Below the pieces are notes generated by a model that saw only the letters and a program-made list of their open reading frames with translations, did no database searches and was not told the DNA's origin. Below are positions 11,801-25,291 of a stretch of DNA of 64,000 nt, one piece after another. The stretch comes from Poecilobothrus nobilitatus. Its lineage: Eukaryota; Arthropoda; Insecta; Diptera; Dolichopodidae. Both the position numbers and the translations under genes were made by a program. Position 1 is the stretch's first letter, and each line of letters begins with the position of its first letter. The stretch spans positions 87,020,670 through 87,084,669 of the forward strand of contig OX352773.1 in the NCBI GenBank assembly GCA_947095535.1. Reading direction: 5' to 3'.

Positions 11801-14645
11801 AGAAAAAAAAAAAATAAACATAAAATGATGTCATGATAAGATATTCATACTACTTTAAAAATTTTGTCTAGTAAAAATCAAAATGTGTACATTCTTAAAT
11901 CCTTTTTTTTTTTTTTTAATTTTTATCGCATTGCGGATATCCCTATCCTTTTATTTTTATAGAAAGAACAACCTTATCATTATTTAGGTTTAGATTGGAA
12001 AATAATATATTTATGTATAAGTATATGTATATATATATATATAATGTACATATATTATATTATCTATATGTACAACTTCATATATTATTTTTTATATTCA
12101 AAGGATAATGTGATTTTCTAATGATTGAATTTATTATGTAATTCACCAGACCGACACCAGGATCGCATTTTGTATTTTTTTTTTTTGCTTAAGAGTAAAT
12201 TGCTTATTATAAAGTTGAAAAGAAACCATAAAAATTGTTTATTGTAATTTTTTTTTTTTCTAAAAATATTGAGTTGATTAACAACACACAGTCATAATAT
12301 AGAAATATATATGGCAATATGTATATGTATGTATATTATCGGGATAATAAAATTTCTTTAAAAGTAGGTCATGTTTCTTTTTATCCTTTTTTGTATGTTT
12401 TTTTTTTTTTCTATGTGGTTTCAACCATTCTAAACAACAAGGATCGTTTTGGACATATTTAAAATAAAAAATAAAAATTTTTTTTTAAAGATTTTTCAAT
12501 GTTATATGTATAATTTTATTGTTTTTGAATTTTAAATTTTGAATTTAGGTGGTAAATATTTGTTTAACACTGTAAAATATTTAATATGTACATATTATGT
12601 ATATATGATTGATATTTTGAAATTAATTTGATATCTTTTGAAGGTATTGTTTTTAAATTTAGGCTTTTAGGTTAAATTTAGTTACAATAAAAAAAAAAAA
12701 TTATTTTAATAGTAGGTATACGATTAATAAGTAGGTATGTAGTTTTAGTAGCACATTTCAAAATAAAGAATAAATATAATTGAATTTAGTATAAAGAATT
12801 GTTTTTATAAATAAAAAAAAATCGTTGAGGCGAAATATCCAAATGCTCTTTTTTTTTTTTGAATTTTGTTATACAAACAAACGACTATTTTTCTAAAATC
12901 TATTTGTTTCCATAATCCTTAAAATGTAAATTTATTCAACCCAATTTAATTAAAAGTTTAAATCATGTAAATAAAAGTTTATTTTTCCTTTTTATAACTA
13001 TGTTAATTTTTCTTCCATTTTTTGTTTTTTTTTTTGTTTTTGTCTTATTATATTTATTTTTATACATAACTAACAGATAACACAAAAAAAAATAAAAAAA
13101 AATTTTAATGCATTTTTAAGTGACAGTAAACAAAAACACGCAATAATTATTATTATTTTTGTTTTTTTTTGTATTACTTTCTATTTGTACACTTATTTTC
13201 TTTAAATTTTCTTTTATCCTTTTGCAAAGTCTTTTAATTTAACGTGTATGTACGTTTATTAATTTTACGTTTGGTTTTGAGTTTGACAGATTTTTATGTA
13301 TATTCGTGCTGCAAATGTCACAATTCATACAAATTTCACGTGACTAAATATTATTGATTATAATATATTTATGATGTTTTTTTTTTTGCATACTTAGTTA
13401 TTAAAAAAAAAATTCAGAATAAAAGCGGCCTTTTTTTATTTTCCTTCATATTCGGTTTACTTTTTTTAAACTTTTTTATTTTTATTTGTTTAGACAAAAA
13501 ATGTCAGTAAAATTGATAAAAAATTGTTGAATAACTTTGAAAATAGAAAATAATGAAAAGGTAAAAAAAAAAAAAGTTAAAAATAAATCAATATATTGTA
13601 TGAACCGTAATTTTCTACCACATTTTAAGTATCACCAAAAAGCCGGAAAAATATCTAAAATTTAAAATAAATTTGCTAAAGTTGAAATTTGTTACATGTG
13701 ACATACACAGCTTTAGTTTTTTTTCATTTTTTTTTTAAATAGAAGTTGTCCTTAATTTTTCAGAATTTTCTTTACAGAAAAAATTCTTATTAAAATTTTA
13801 ATAAATAGTAGTCATAAAAATTTATGTTTTAAATACTGCCTTATTTTTATATGATTTTTATAAAGAAAGGTGAGAGGAAAGAGGAAAAAATAAAAGTAAA
13901 AAAATCCTTAATTTGAGAAATTCCACGATTCATTATGAATTTGTTTGCTTGCTTTGCTTATGAATTTTTTTTTTTTTTTTTTTGTTTTTTTTTTTTTGTT
14001 TTTATAAACTATACAAATAGTAACAAAACAATCAAGAAGAAAAGAAATCAAATATGTATGTATAGAAATTTCAAAGAAATTATAAACAGAAAAGAAATAA
14101 ACTCGTTTTTAATTTATTTTTTTTTATACAAAAGTTTCGTTTCTTATTCATGTTCTATTTTTAAAGAAAATGAAAAGAAAATTAAAAAATAAAAAAAATC
14201 CAAAACACAAAACACAAGAGATTTACATTTCAAAGTATTGAAAAAATACCGTTCAGCGCCTTTTATTTTTTCTGTTAATAGACAGTTTTCTATTCATCAC
14301 TATATTGTTATTTTATCAGAGTGTCTTTTTATTCATCAGTATAGACACGAGGAAAATTAATTGGAAAATTTTTGTTTTGTTTTCATGTTTTAAATATTTT
14401 CTTTTTATTGTTTTAACATAATCCTTTACTTTGGAGTAAAATATTTTTTTTTTTTTTGTACTAAATTTAACAATTTTAATTGATTGTTTTTTTTTTTTAA
14501 ATTTCGTCAATTTTGTATTATAAATATGTTTGTGAGCTTTTCTGCTCTAAATAAAAATTTTCTAATTTAGAGTATTAAAGTAAATAAAAGTTTAAGTTTT
14601 AAGATAGTTGTTCTAATAATAAGCTATAAGTGATCAATAAGAGAT
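5862..14645. other. long AT-rich non-coding stretch
   Basis: Nearly 8.8 kb of A/T-dominated DNA with many homopolymer runs and TATGTATGTA-type words. A palindromic TAGGTACCTA is at 7804-7813. Bases 11340-11500 are a slightly more GC-rich patch including an imperfect hairpin (AAGAGTGATCTTACCGCTCTT). No open frame here looks protein-like; those present are T-run artefacts rich in Phe, Ile and Lys. Confidence 0.6.
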
Positions 14646-14824
14646 ATTTTTTTTCTTTTATTCCTCTGCTACATAAATGTGACAAGAAAATTACACAGCC
14701 TTTCCTTTTCAGGCGTGTCTGTAAATTGTGTAAGAGGGTATTATTCTTACGACGTGTGTGGAATTCGAACCTACATTCCTTCAGTGTTTATAGCGTATTT
14801 TATCCACTACGCCACCGAGGCCCG
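14646..14824 (-). mobile_element. tRNA-derived SINE (type A), near full length
   Basis: Minus-strand copy with T-rich tail, conserved body (CTACATAAATGTGACA, TTACACAGCCTTTCC, GGCGTGTCTGTAAAT), central inverted repeat partly mutated, B box (GAATTCGAACC) and a complete head whose A-box region reads, on the minus strand, TGGCGTAGTGG. The outer end reads GGGCCTCGGTGGC in element orientation. No target-site duplication is evident. Confidence 0.85.
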
Positions 14825-15417
14825 GTGGTTGAATTTTTTTTTTTTGTTCTACATTTTATCTAAGGAACAAGAAACTGTAACGTGGTTTCTTCCGTTTCAC
14901 AACTAGTTCTGTTTTAGTCACTAAACTTTCTTTTTATAATCTTAAGTTTCATTAAACTGTTACATTAGTCAGAATATACGATATAATAAATTATTCGAAT
15001 TGAATTTATTAATTTAAGAAATGGATGCATATACAAAGTCTGTTGGCTCGCTAATGTAATTAAGTTATTGTTTAAGTTCGCTTTAACTTTTATAAAAAAA
15101 AACATATTTTTTAAAAAAAGGTTTTTCCCATTTTCCCATTAAAATAATTTACATACATTACATACATTTAAATACATCTTACTTAAACAAAAATTCTAAG
15201 TTAACTGGATTAAATATATATAAAACATATCAATATATTATATTTAAGTTAAACTTTTGGTTTAAGGTCAGGTAGGTACCTATGCTCCATAAGTTGTACA
15301 ATTCAATATTCTCTTAAATATATAGATATGTTATCTTTAATCCAGTTAACTTTAAGTTTTTGTAGGTATGTTAGGTGGTAGATGACCTGTGTTTTGTAGT
15401 TGTTATCGATTTTATAT
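14825..15417. other. AT-rich non-coding stretch
   Basis: No feature beyond a TAGGTACCTA palindrome at 15273-15282. It lies between a SINE and a LINE fragment. Confidence 0.5.
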
Positions 15418-15588
15418 CTAAACTGAGGAATTCAGATACGAAATTAATTCTTTGATTTTGTGTTTGAAAAGTTCCCTAAGGTTGTGGTAGAACGGTTTTC
15501 CAAGTGGAAAGAGTCTCCCTCTAACTAGGGTCGGACATCTGAAAAGAAAGTGCTCAAGGTTTTTACTTTCGGCTTGATTCTTTATAAC
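15418..15588 (-). mobile_element. LINE carboxy-terminal fragment (final ~56 codons)
   Basis: On the minus strand, 56 codons are open between a TGA (15589-15591) and a terminal TAG (15418-15420). They include LEHFLFRCPTLVRGRLFPLG, then KPFYHNLRELFKHKIKEL. The pattern L-E-H-F/L-L-x-x-C-P-x-L-x-x-x-R-x-x-x-L-G is the end of the cysteine/histidine knuckle and tail that follow RNase H in Jockey/R1-like insect LINEs. The TAG is probably the original stop codon. Sequence up to about 15620 is also relatively GC-rich and may be part of the element. The rest of the protein is absent. Confidence 0.7.
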
Positions 15589-17358
15589 TCAGTTTGGCTT
15601 TATCCATGTCTACTGGCCATGGAAAGGGGCATGAGAAATAAATAAATCGTAAATAGATCGTAAAATATTAAAATAATCATTAATTTTATTAAATAGAAAT
15701 TAAAGTTTAATTGAAATTTAAATAAAAAAAAATTATTTTAAGTTCATCAAACTCTAATCAATAAATTTTATATATACTTATTGATTTATTTATAATTAAT
15801 AAATTACCTATCATTTCTTATTTTTTATTTTCTTATATATTTTAATTTTTCTTATTGTATCTTTTATATTCTAAAAAATCTTAGAATATATTCAAAAATA
15901 ATCAAAAGTAATAAATTTCTACCATCAACGCTACTAACACCACCACCACCATATTGTTAAAAAAAAAAAGAAATACGGATGATATCATATTTTAAATGAA
16001 TACTCATTATCCATTTTCCTTTTCTTAATTTTTTTTTATTATTTTACCTTTACCTTAAATTTGAATTTTTTTTTTTGGATTAAATCATATCGGGAAACTT
16101 AATTTAGCAAATTAAGCCAAATTTTTAGCCAATCCCTTAATTTCCGAAATGTTTATAATAATTTTTTATTCAATATTTTGATGTATTGTTAACGGGACCA
16201 GAATTAAGGGTTTTTGTTTTTTTAAATAATAATTTTTCGTTTTTTAGTTTTTGGAATACCAAAGGAAATCTGTTAAAACATAAAACATATAAACCATTTC
16301 AGTAATTCCAAAGGAATGTAAAATACTAAAAAAGTATATGGGAAGAAAAATATAAAAACAAAATAAGAGGTTAAAAAGAATTGCGAATAGCAATGTTGTT
16401 ATATATGTATTATGTTTCATATCTTACAGCCATGTATGAAGTATAAGACGATTCATAAGAATCTTTTAGGAAAAGTAGAGTTTAGGGCAAAAGGGCAAGA
16501 ATAAGTTCATATTAAAGAAATTTTCTTTACTTAATATTATTCATTTCAATTTATATTTAAGTTTTGTTTGCTGTGGTTATTATATTGTTGTTGTTACTGG
16601 ACTAAATTTATTTGATATAAACAAAAAAAACTTTTTATTTGTATATTGATTGTTTTTATTTTTAGGTTATTTTGTGACTTTACACAATATATATTGCCTA
16701 CCCATTTGGCTTTAATGTATTTATATCAGGCGACGTCCTGTCGTCTGGCGCCTTTAATTTATTTTAGTTTCTTTTCTTTTTTGTTTTTTTAGTTCTTAAA
16801 TACCTATAATAATTACGTGATACTTACTACATATATAAATATACAAAAAAAAAAAAAAAAAAATGTCCTAAATTATTTACTGGTAATATTGTTTGAAAAT
16901 TATTTTTTCTTTTTTCATTTATAATTGAAAGTATTTTTATATTTTTTATGAAATGTTTTTAAATTTTATTGATTTTCTTTTTTCTGTGTTTATTTTAATA
17001 TTAATGAAATGAGTTAAAAATGAGTAGAAATATGTAAAAAGACCGCACTGCAATGTAAATTTATGGCATGACTCAACTTTAGCTTTAAATTTATAGATTC
17101 ACGATATTATAACTACTCTTTTTTTTTTTTTTTCATTGTAAAGAGGAAAAAAAGTAAGAAAAAATCACGCATTTACTTTAAATCCAATTTGATGAAATAA
17201 AGATATTCGTGATATTCGTTCTCACTTTTTTTTTTGTGTAAATGAAAATAAACTTATATCCTATTGATCTATAAAATATGATTTTTAGCACATTTTTCAA
17301 AAACTTAAAATATTTTTTAATTTTTCTTTTTAATTTTAATATTACTATCTGTTTACAA
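15589..17358. other. AT-rich non-coding stretch
   Basis: Mostly A/T filler. A small GC-rich patch at 16727-16753 has an imperfect hairpin (CAGGCGAC-GTCCT-GTCGTCTG). No gene was seen. Confidence 0.5.
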
Positions 17359-17487
17359 GATCTATAGAGTGGCTCGACGAGACGCTGTAGGTAGTGTGCG
17401 GATCGTTGAGCAGGGGAGCACAACGGGTCGCAGGGCCTAGGTGTAAGGGTGGTTAAACGCCCCCCCTGAGAAACAACAACAACAACC
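17359..17487 (+). mobile_element. 129-bp retroposed insert with CAA-repeat tail (short SINE or truncated LINE 3' end)
   Basis: A GC-rich island (GGTCGCAGGGCCTAGGTG, GTTAAACGCCCCCC) ends in AACAACAACAACAACC and is flanked by a perfect 12-base direct repeat ATCTGTTTACAA at 17347-17358 and 17488-17499. The duplication and the simple-repeat tail on one side are the signature of target-primed reverse transcription. The body has no tRNA-like boxes I recognise, so a 5'-truncated LINE 3' UTR is the likeliest source. Confidence 0.8.
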
Positions 17488-17499
17488 ATCTGTTTACAA

Positions 17500-20414
17500 A
17501 ATTTCTACACTAGATGTGGCAATGAAATTTTAACCATGAATGAGTCTCATAAAAAAATCAATGTTGTGCAATAACTTTGTTTCAACCCATTACGGAGAGT
17601 TGCAGCCGCTCAAAGTTTGAAAAAGTTTTGTTTTCAAATATTTATATCTCAAGTTCTGCTAAAAATATTTTTAATTTAGAAACGTCAAATGACAGCAAAT
17701 TTAAGCTTTATAATATATTTATTTAAAAATTATATAATTTTTTAATATTTTGTATTTAAATTTACTAGTTATGTAAAACTACAATTTCATAAAATTGTGA
17801 TTCTTTGGGAAATACGAAATGCTTTTAATCTAAAAATTTATATCATATCATATTTCACTCTCAGCATATCGATTTCTTTTTATTATTGATTCAATCTTGT
17901 AATTTACAGTGTCTTAAGTTAAGCCAAAAATTTAAAGAACTATACTAACCAGTTTTTTTAAATAAAAAAAATGTCTTATACTTATATGGCTGTATTTTGA
18001 CCTTTTGAAATGAGTAACTTTAACAAAACCTATCGTATGTGTAAACAAAACAAAGCCATCTAGTATTGTCATTTTTTATATCTTTATTATTTTTTTTAAG
18101 TATAATTAGAAGATGCACTTAATAATTTGTTATTCTTATATTTTCCATTAAAAGTTTTTTAATTTTTATATATTTTTTTTTTTTTTTCAGGTAAGTTTGG
18201 AATATTTTCTTGTTTTTCATTTCACAAATTTGTAAATAAAAGTTGGTAAGTTCTTAAAAAGAAAAAAATTAAATCATAAGGATTTGAATTTTTAAGTTTT
18301 TCCTATTTTAGGAATTTAAATTAAAAATACCTTCAATATTTTCTTTTTTATAAGAATTTTTTAAATTAAATGCTATAAGGTGTTATTCTCATATTAAAGA
18401 AAATTAATTTCAAGGATATTTGAAGGATATTCGTATTTTATTTGAATAATATTTTATTACCCAGGAAACTAATTGTACTTTAAATTTCTTCTTTAGCAAA
18501 TAAATTTTTGAAAAAGGAAAAATTAAATTTACGTTTGTTGTTTGTTGTTTTGGGTGTATGTGTGTCAGTGTAAACATAAAGAGCAAAATAGATACATATG
18601 TTGCTAAGTTTAGATTTTTAATACACAATAAATTATTAAAGTAGTCTGTATAAGTACTGTTGATTCTTTATTTATTATATCATTATATTTTTTTTTTTTT
18701 TTTGTTCTTTTTTTAATTAGTCCATTTCCTTTATTTACTATTTAATACTTTCTTAAAAATAGATTCTTCTTTTTACAAAATAATTTCTTTGATATTTTTT
18801 TTTTGTTATTTTGAATGTTCTTTAAATTTTTACATTAAATGTCTAAAGGAGTTTCTTACTAAATAAACTAAAAATAAAGTCCTGTTAATTTTTTTTTTTA
18901 AAGTTAATTATATTAATATGGCACACAATGGTCAATAAACTTTTTTTTATTTTATCCTTTATTAATTATTTAAAATCTTCAACAAAAATAAATACAGAGA
19001 AAAATTAATATAGTGATATTACAGAAAGGGAGAAAGTAGAGATAAATAAAAAAAAAACCTTTTAGCTATCCTTTGAGGAAATTCAAAAAATAAAAAAGCA
19101 GTAAAATTTATATTTTATATAGAGAAAAGTCCTTGAAAAAGGATATACCCATAAAAACAACTATAAAAATAAAACAACTAAGTATGACTCATATATACCA
19201 AGCATTAATACATAAATCCATACATACATACTTATACCGAAACGAATTGTATATACATTTTTAAATATCAGTGTATATAAATATATATATACATTTGAAT
19301 AGGTATACATATATAAATAATAAAAAATTATAGAATAATAATAGTAATAAACGGATAAATTGATGGTAAAGTTCAAAAAAGGTTTGTGATGAAGGATAAT
19401 TTTTTTACAGTAATGACAAATAATAAAATAAAGGGGCAATAAATTTTTGTTGAGAATTTCACACTAATATAAATTTACTAATACAGCTTCAATTTGTTGT
19501 ATAATATTTTATTTATTATTTATTTATTATATTACAGTAAAATCCAAATATAAGTACATTTTAATATTGCATGCTAGTAAATTAAAATATAAATATAATA
19601 TATATATATGTATATTTATATATATATAGAGAAAATATGTTATATATAAGATTTTTAATTGCTTATAAAGAAAATTCGTTCCTTATATCACAACATTATT
19701 TAATTTAAATAAAATTAATTTTTTGATTATATATGTATGTACGTTCGTCATTTGTATTTTCAAAATAAGAAATTATTGAAACTATGACTCAAAAATAATA
19801 ACATGTTCGATTTAACGAAACTTTTGAAACAAAATAAAAATAAAGAATATCATTTAAATTTAATGCATAAACTTTCATATGATTTATTCAAAATTGTATT
19901 GTTAAATTATTCTGATAATTTAAGAGTATTGGTTTACTGTATATAGAAACATTTCCTTTTTTTTTTTTTATAACTATAAAAATATTTTCTTTTATATATT
20001 TATGTATTTATAGTATATGTATGTAAAATATTTAAAAATGTTTTATTTTTGTATAATATATAAAACGGAAATTATTCACGAATTTTTCCCAATATATATA
20101 AAAAATATTACATTAAATAAAGTAAAGGAAAGGATGGTAAAATATACTTTTAATAAAGTAGAAGACAAAAAGTACAAAATAAAATGGAGGGTTATAGAAA
20201 AATCAATATTTTTAATTTTTTTTTTTTTAAACAATAAAGTAAAAAATGTAAGAATAAAATATATACAGAATAATTCGCTAAATAACAAAATAAAAATATT
20301 TAATATCCTACTGTCTTTTTTGTTATGTACCTAAAAATTTTTTTTTAATTGTTTTTTTTTTGTACTTACATTTTTAATTTTTTCTTTTCGTTCGTTATTT
20401 TACTTAATTTTTTG

Positions 20415-20445
<31 letters not shown>

Positions 20446-23400
20446 AGTGTAGAAAAGAAAATTTTGTTTAAAATATATATAACAAAAAATAAAAACATAA
20501 AAATTTGTAATATGATAAAGAGAAAAGAAAAGTTTTATATTTCCCCCACTAAAAGATTACATCATTGACCTCAATGTTTATTTATTTATTTATTTGGTTT
20601 TTTTTTTATGATTTAAGAAAATACTTAGCTTTTCAACTTAGTTATAAACTTTATGGCAAATTTTTGCTGTTTTTTATTTTATATCTTTTTTTTTTTGTTA
20701 ATTTTAAATATTTATAAAATTTTGTATAAAAAATATATCATTTTGAAGTTTAATATTAAAGTTTTGTGTTATAAAAAAAAAAAAAAGATAAAATTTAATA
20801 TTTCTGAATATTTTGTAATGATATAAGAATTTGTTAATAAATTGCTAATAATTTTAAATAAAATTTTTCAATTTTGCTTACAACATCATTTTAATAAAGT
20901 CAGATTACATATTTTATTTCTTAACTAATTTTCCTGAAAATATAATATATAAAAGCCATATTGGTTTTTTTTGGTTAAAATATTTATTTATTTATTGTAA
21001 AAATACAAAATTGGTTGTTGATGTAATTTACATCAAAGTATATATTAATCGACTTTTTTTTATTAATATTAACATGTTTAGAGGTTATTTTTTTTTTTTT
21101 TTAATTATAAAATTAACTTTCCAAATATTTTCACAAACTTCAAAACTTTTTATTTTAAAATTTTTTCTAAAACCAATCTTTAAGTTGATGTATACCTAAT
21201 ATATTTACTTATAAGATTTATTTTAATATTTATCTTAGAGTATCATTTTTAAATTAAATTTATTTTCACTTAATAAACAAAATATCCTATAATATAAATT
21301 TCAAAGAAATTAACATTTATAATTTTCTTTTTAATTTCTATTCGTCTAATCCTATTTAATATAAAAAATAAAAATGGCAGTATATAAAACCAAAGATTTT
21401 TAATAGGTGTTTAGATTTTAAAAATGACATAAAAAATAGTTTAGAATTGTGACTTATACCAAAATTTATATTTAAAAAATAATATTGTGAAAAATGAAGA
21501 GATACTTTCTTCAATTTTAAGGAAACTCTATATAATTAACACATCTGTTAACCCATATATAAAAATATACTTAATGTTGAAACTTAAATTTCCTTTATTT
21601 TATTTTGAAATAATTTGCCCAAGTGTCGGTAAGTTACAAAAGTCTCAAAATTGAGCTTTTTTTTTTACAAAATACAAAGAAGATACAAAAAAATTCTGAG
21701 GAAATTAATATTAATTTTAAAAGACCTTCTCTCAAAATTTTTAAGTTTCTAACCAAAAACGTGCCCGAGCAATGAATAAAAAAAAAGGTTGAAAATTTTT
21801 GTTTTTATATACTATTATTAAATAATAAATATTATATAATTTTTAAAATAGTTATTGTATAATTACGATATTGATTTATAAATCTAAGAAAATGTCCTCT
21901 TGTTTGATATTGCTAGATTTATAAAATGGTAATCAGAACCTAAGATATAAGACTTTTTTCAAAGTTAAGGGGCTGTAGTTTTGTATTGGGTGGAACTATA
22001 TTAAAAAGATATTCCACAAATTGTATTAACTTTTTTAAAAGATCTATCCATGATTACATTTTTTTTTGATCTAAGAAATTCAGAAGTTTTAGAAAGAGAC
22101 AAACGAACAGGGTGAAAATAATATGCAAAGATTCATATCAAATATTTTTTGAAAGATGTGCTAACCCTTTTTTCCAATATTAAATCCATATATATATACT
22201 TAAATATATACAAGAGTAAAAAAAAAAAAAGTTGAAAATAAAAACAAAATCTGCATAATAATCTATTATCCTTCTTTTGTTTCAAGTATTAAATGAATTT
22301 TATGATAAATTATTGTTGTAAATTTCTAAAAAATTTTTTTATAATTATTTATATAGTTAAATGTTTTTTTTTTTTTTTGCATACAACAACAAAAGTTCAA
22401 ATATAATGAGGATAAGATTTATTGGAACATATAAGACAATTTATTATGTCCTTTTTATATTTTGCAAACTTTGTATATTAGTTATGTATACTTATAATAT
22501 ATTAAATATAATGAATACATAAAATTGCATTTTTCTTTTATCATTAACTTTTTTTTTTTTTAAATTTAATTTAATCAAAAATTTGAAGAGTTCTTTTTCG
22601 TTCATATATAATAATGTATGAGCTGTAATTTTTGTTTAGTCTGCTAAACAAATACAAACACAAAAATAAAAGTAATAAGATTTAACGAAAATTTTCCCCA
22701 TATAAAAAGAATAAAAATTCTTTTTGAAACTAATATTTATTTATCGTGATTCCATAATTTTTTTTATCGTTTCTGTATGCGGAAAATTTATTTGCGAATA
22801 AATTTACTGTTAGTGTGTATATTTGTATTTGATTTTACATACATACATTTGTATATATATATTAAAAAGGATATTGCAAAAAGAATAAATCCTTAGCTAT
22901 AGTTAAAAAAAAAATATCCTTTATAGGAAATTGATATGTCTGTTGGTGTTGTTGTTGTTATTATTCGATATAAAAAATAAAAAAATAAATTGTTGTTTAT
23001 AAAATACAACCTATCACAGTAGTTGGTTAAAAAAAAGGAATAGAAAATCATATTTTATTTTCTAACTTGATTTTTTTTTTTTTGAGAAATAATCACGTTA
23101 TCCTTTTTCAGTTGGTTTTTATTTTTTTTTTCAATCCTTTTTATTATACACTATAACTTAAATACTTATGAACTGATTCAATTCTCCTTTACGATAAGAA
23201 GTAAAAAAATAAAACTATAAATTGAGTATTTGATGATTATAAATTAAGTACTTACTCTGTTAGATAAGTTATTTTGTAATCGGGTGCGGTATTTTATTTT
23301 TTTAAAGTGTCTTAAAGAGGTTAATTTTTAATGATATTTAACTGAATTTTAAAGTATAAGTTAAAAATAAACATTGTATTACAGGTTGTTGTTGAATATA

Positions 23401-25266
23401 AAATTTTGGTTGATTATTTTTAATGATCATACTTGAGATATTTCGTTGATTATTATTATTTCATACTTGAGATATTTGGAAATTTATATTAAGTAATATG
23501 TATATATATATAGTTTTATATGAATGTATGAATTTAAATTTTTTCTAATTATTAAAATTGAACAGCTTACAAATTATGTAATATGAAAGTTAATAAGTCT
23601 TTTAAGTTTTTTTTTATTTAATACGAATGATAAGATCTTTCTCACTGTTCTCACTTAAATTTAGAAAAACAATTTTTTTTTTTCAATTAATAGATATATA
23701 AATATCCGATTAATTTACTTCTTAATCTCTTGTTCTATAACTTCAAAGGAGAAATTTTGGTATAGGTAACTCGAGCTTTTAAGGTGATGTCATTACATAA
23801 CGGTACGTCATATACATACATAATATTTCAATTCAAAATTATATGATTTATAGTTTATTTTGTATTCAAATATTACTTATCTAATTGATAAAAAAACAAA
23901 CGTAACATTTTTCTAATTTTTAACATTTTCGAGGAAACTTTTGTTTGGACAAGTTAATCAAAGTAATCAAAAAAAAAAAAATGGTAGGACTTTTTTCTAT
24001 ACATACAAGAAAAAAATTTAATCAATATGTACATACACGTTGTACATACATTTGTACATAACGTTAAAACAACTAAAAATACTAAAAATTCATTAAAACC
24101 AGTTTTCCGGTAAACCGCTTGCTATTTTTACACATTTTTTTCCCGAAAATATGGAGAATTTTTTTTATCTTCAATTTAAAAGAAGAACTGGTTTTCTACC
24201 ATTCATCGTTACCTAAAAAATTGCATGCAAAAAACTGATTTAAAAAAAAAAGGTTTTGTAAGCATAAAAAGTATTGCTCACTTGTTTTTAATTCAAATAA
24301 ATAATTTTTTACAATATATATTGCAAAATACACTATAGATATAATATTACTGTTGTCAAAATACATTCCTATATGTGCAAGCTTATAAATACATAATTTT
24401 TCTTTATACTATGTATTATAAACAATTAAAATGAAAAGAAAAATTAGTGATAAATATCTTATAGATACATAATTCTACTAGGTATGTATTTTTATTATTA
24501 TTATTATTAATATAGGCCAGACCTTACAAATTGAAATTTAAAACTAATTTTAAACAAAAATAACAATAATAATAAAAATTTTGAAAAAAAAAAGAATACC
24601 CAGCGTAATGTAACGTGACTGACATAATAATAAATAAAAATACCTATGTGAATACAAAAGCATAAAATAAATTTTAATATTTTTTTGATCTTGTCTTTTT
24701 TTTGTTTTTTTTTTACTTTCTTTTAATTTGTTTTTCTATACTCAATTTTTTTCTTAACTATGTATTATAGAAATTTTACCGTTAATAGACATTTTTTAAC
24801 AAAATGAATATACATATATCTATCTATATAATATTATAATAAAGTAATGATAAATAATAATAATAATAACAATTTCATTCGTTCGTTCGTTGAAAATACA
24901 CTTAATAAACATACCATTCCGTTGGTTATTTTATTACATTAGTACCTACCAATATTCATTTAACTATATTCTTGCATTTTTACTTTCCTCGTTCTGTATT
25001 TTTTTTTTTTTTTTATCATTTTCTGACATCATATCCAAATAATTTAGAATAAAAGAATTACTAAAAAAAGGTAACAAAAAAAAAAAAAAAAAAAAATGCT
25101 TCCGATGACGGCTTAATAATTTGAACAATAAATAAAAGAAATTAGAAAATTTTAAGCTTGTCAAAATGTTCTTTTATAACAGACAGAACCACAAATACAT
25201 ATGCATAACAAAATTTTCGACTTGGGAAAATTTTTAAATTTTTTTCTTTTTCTTTTCAATCATTTC
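17500..25266. other. long AT-rich non-coding stretch
   Basis: A/T filler with frequent poly-T runs, including one of about 24 T near 20410. Bases 21600-22140 are slightly richer in GC (phrases such as GTGCCCGAGC and GGGGCTGTAG) and may be an old repeat I cannot name. At 24096-24210 a word AAAACCAGTT is echoed in inverse orientation. No gene was seen. Confidence 0.55.
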
Positions 25267-25291
25267 GTACACGCGCGCGCGTATACGCGTA
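25267..25291. repeat. alternating purine-pyrimidine tract with a CG core
   Basis: Twenty-five bases alternate strictly between purine and pyrimidine around a CGCGCGCGCG core. Such tracts are the classic Z-DNA-prone sequence, and this is the densest CpG cluster in the window. Any role in chromatin or promoter function is inference. Confidence 0.7.

Noticed and set aside
14630..14906. Two overlapping open frames
   Set aside because: They run across a minus-strand SINE and are fortuitous. The same holds for frames at 38646-38864 and 40819-41025.
17178..17489. Open frame of 103 codons on the minus strand
   Set aside because: Half lies in the CAA-tailed retroposed insert and half in AT filler outside it; the junction crosses a target-site duplication.
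20017..20334. Open frame of 105 codons
   Set aside because: Lys/Ile/Phe/Asn-rich composition simply reflects AT bias; the opposite strand is open too.
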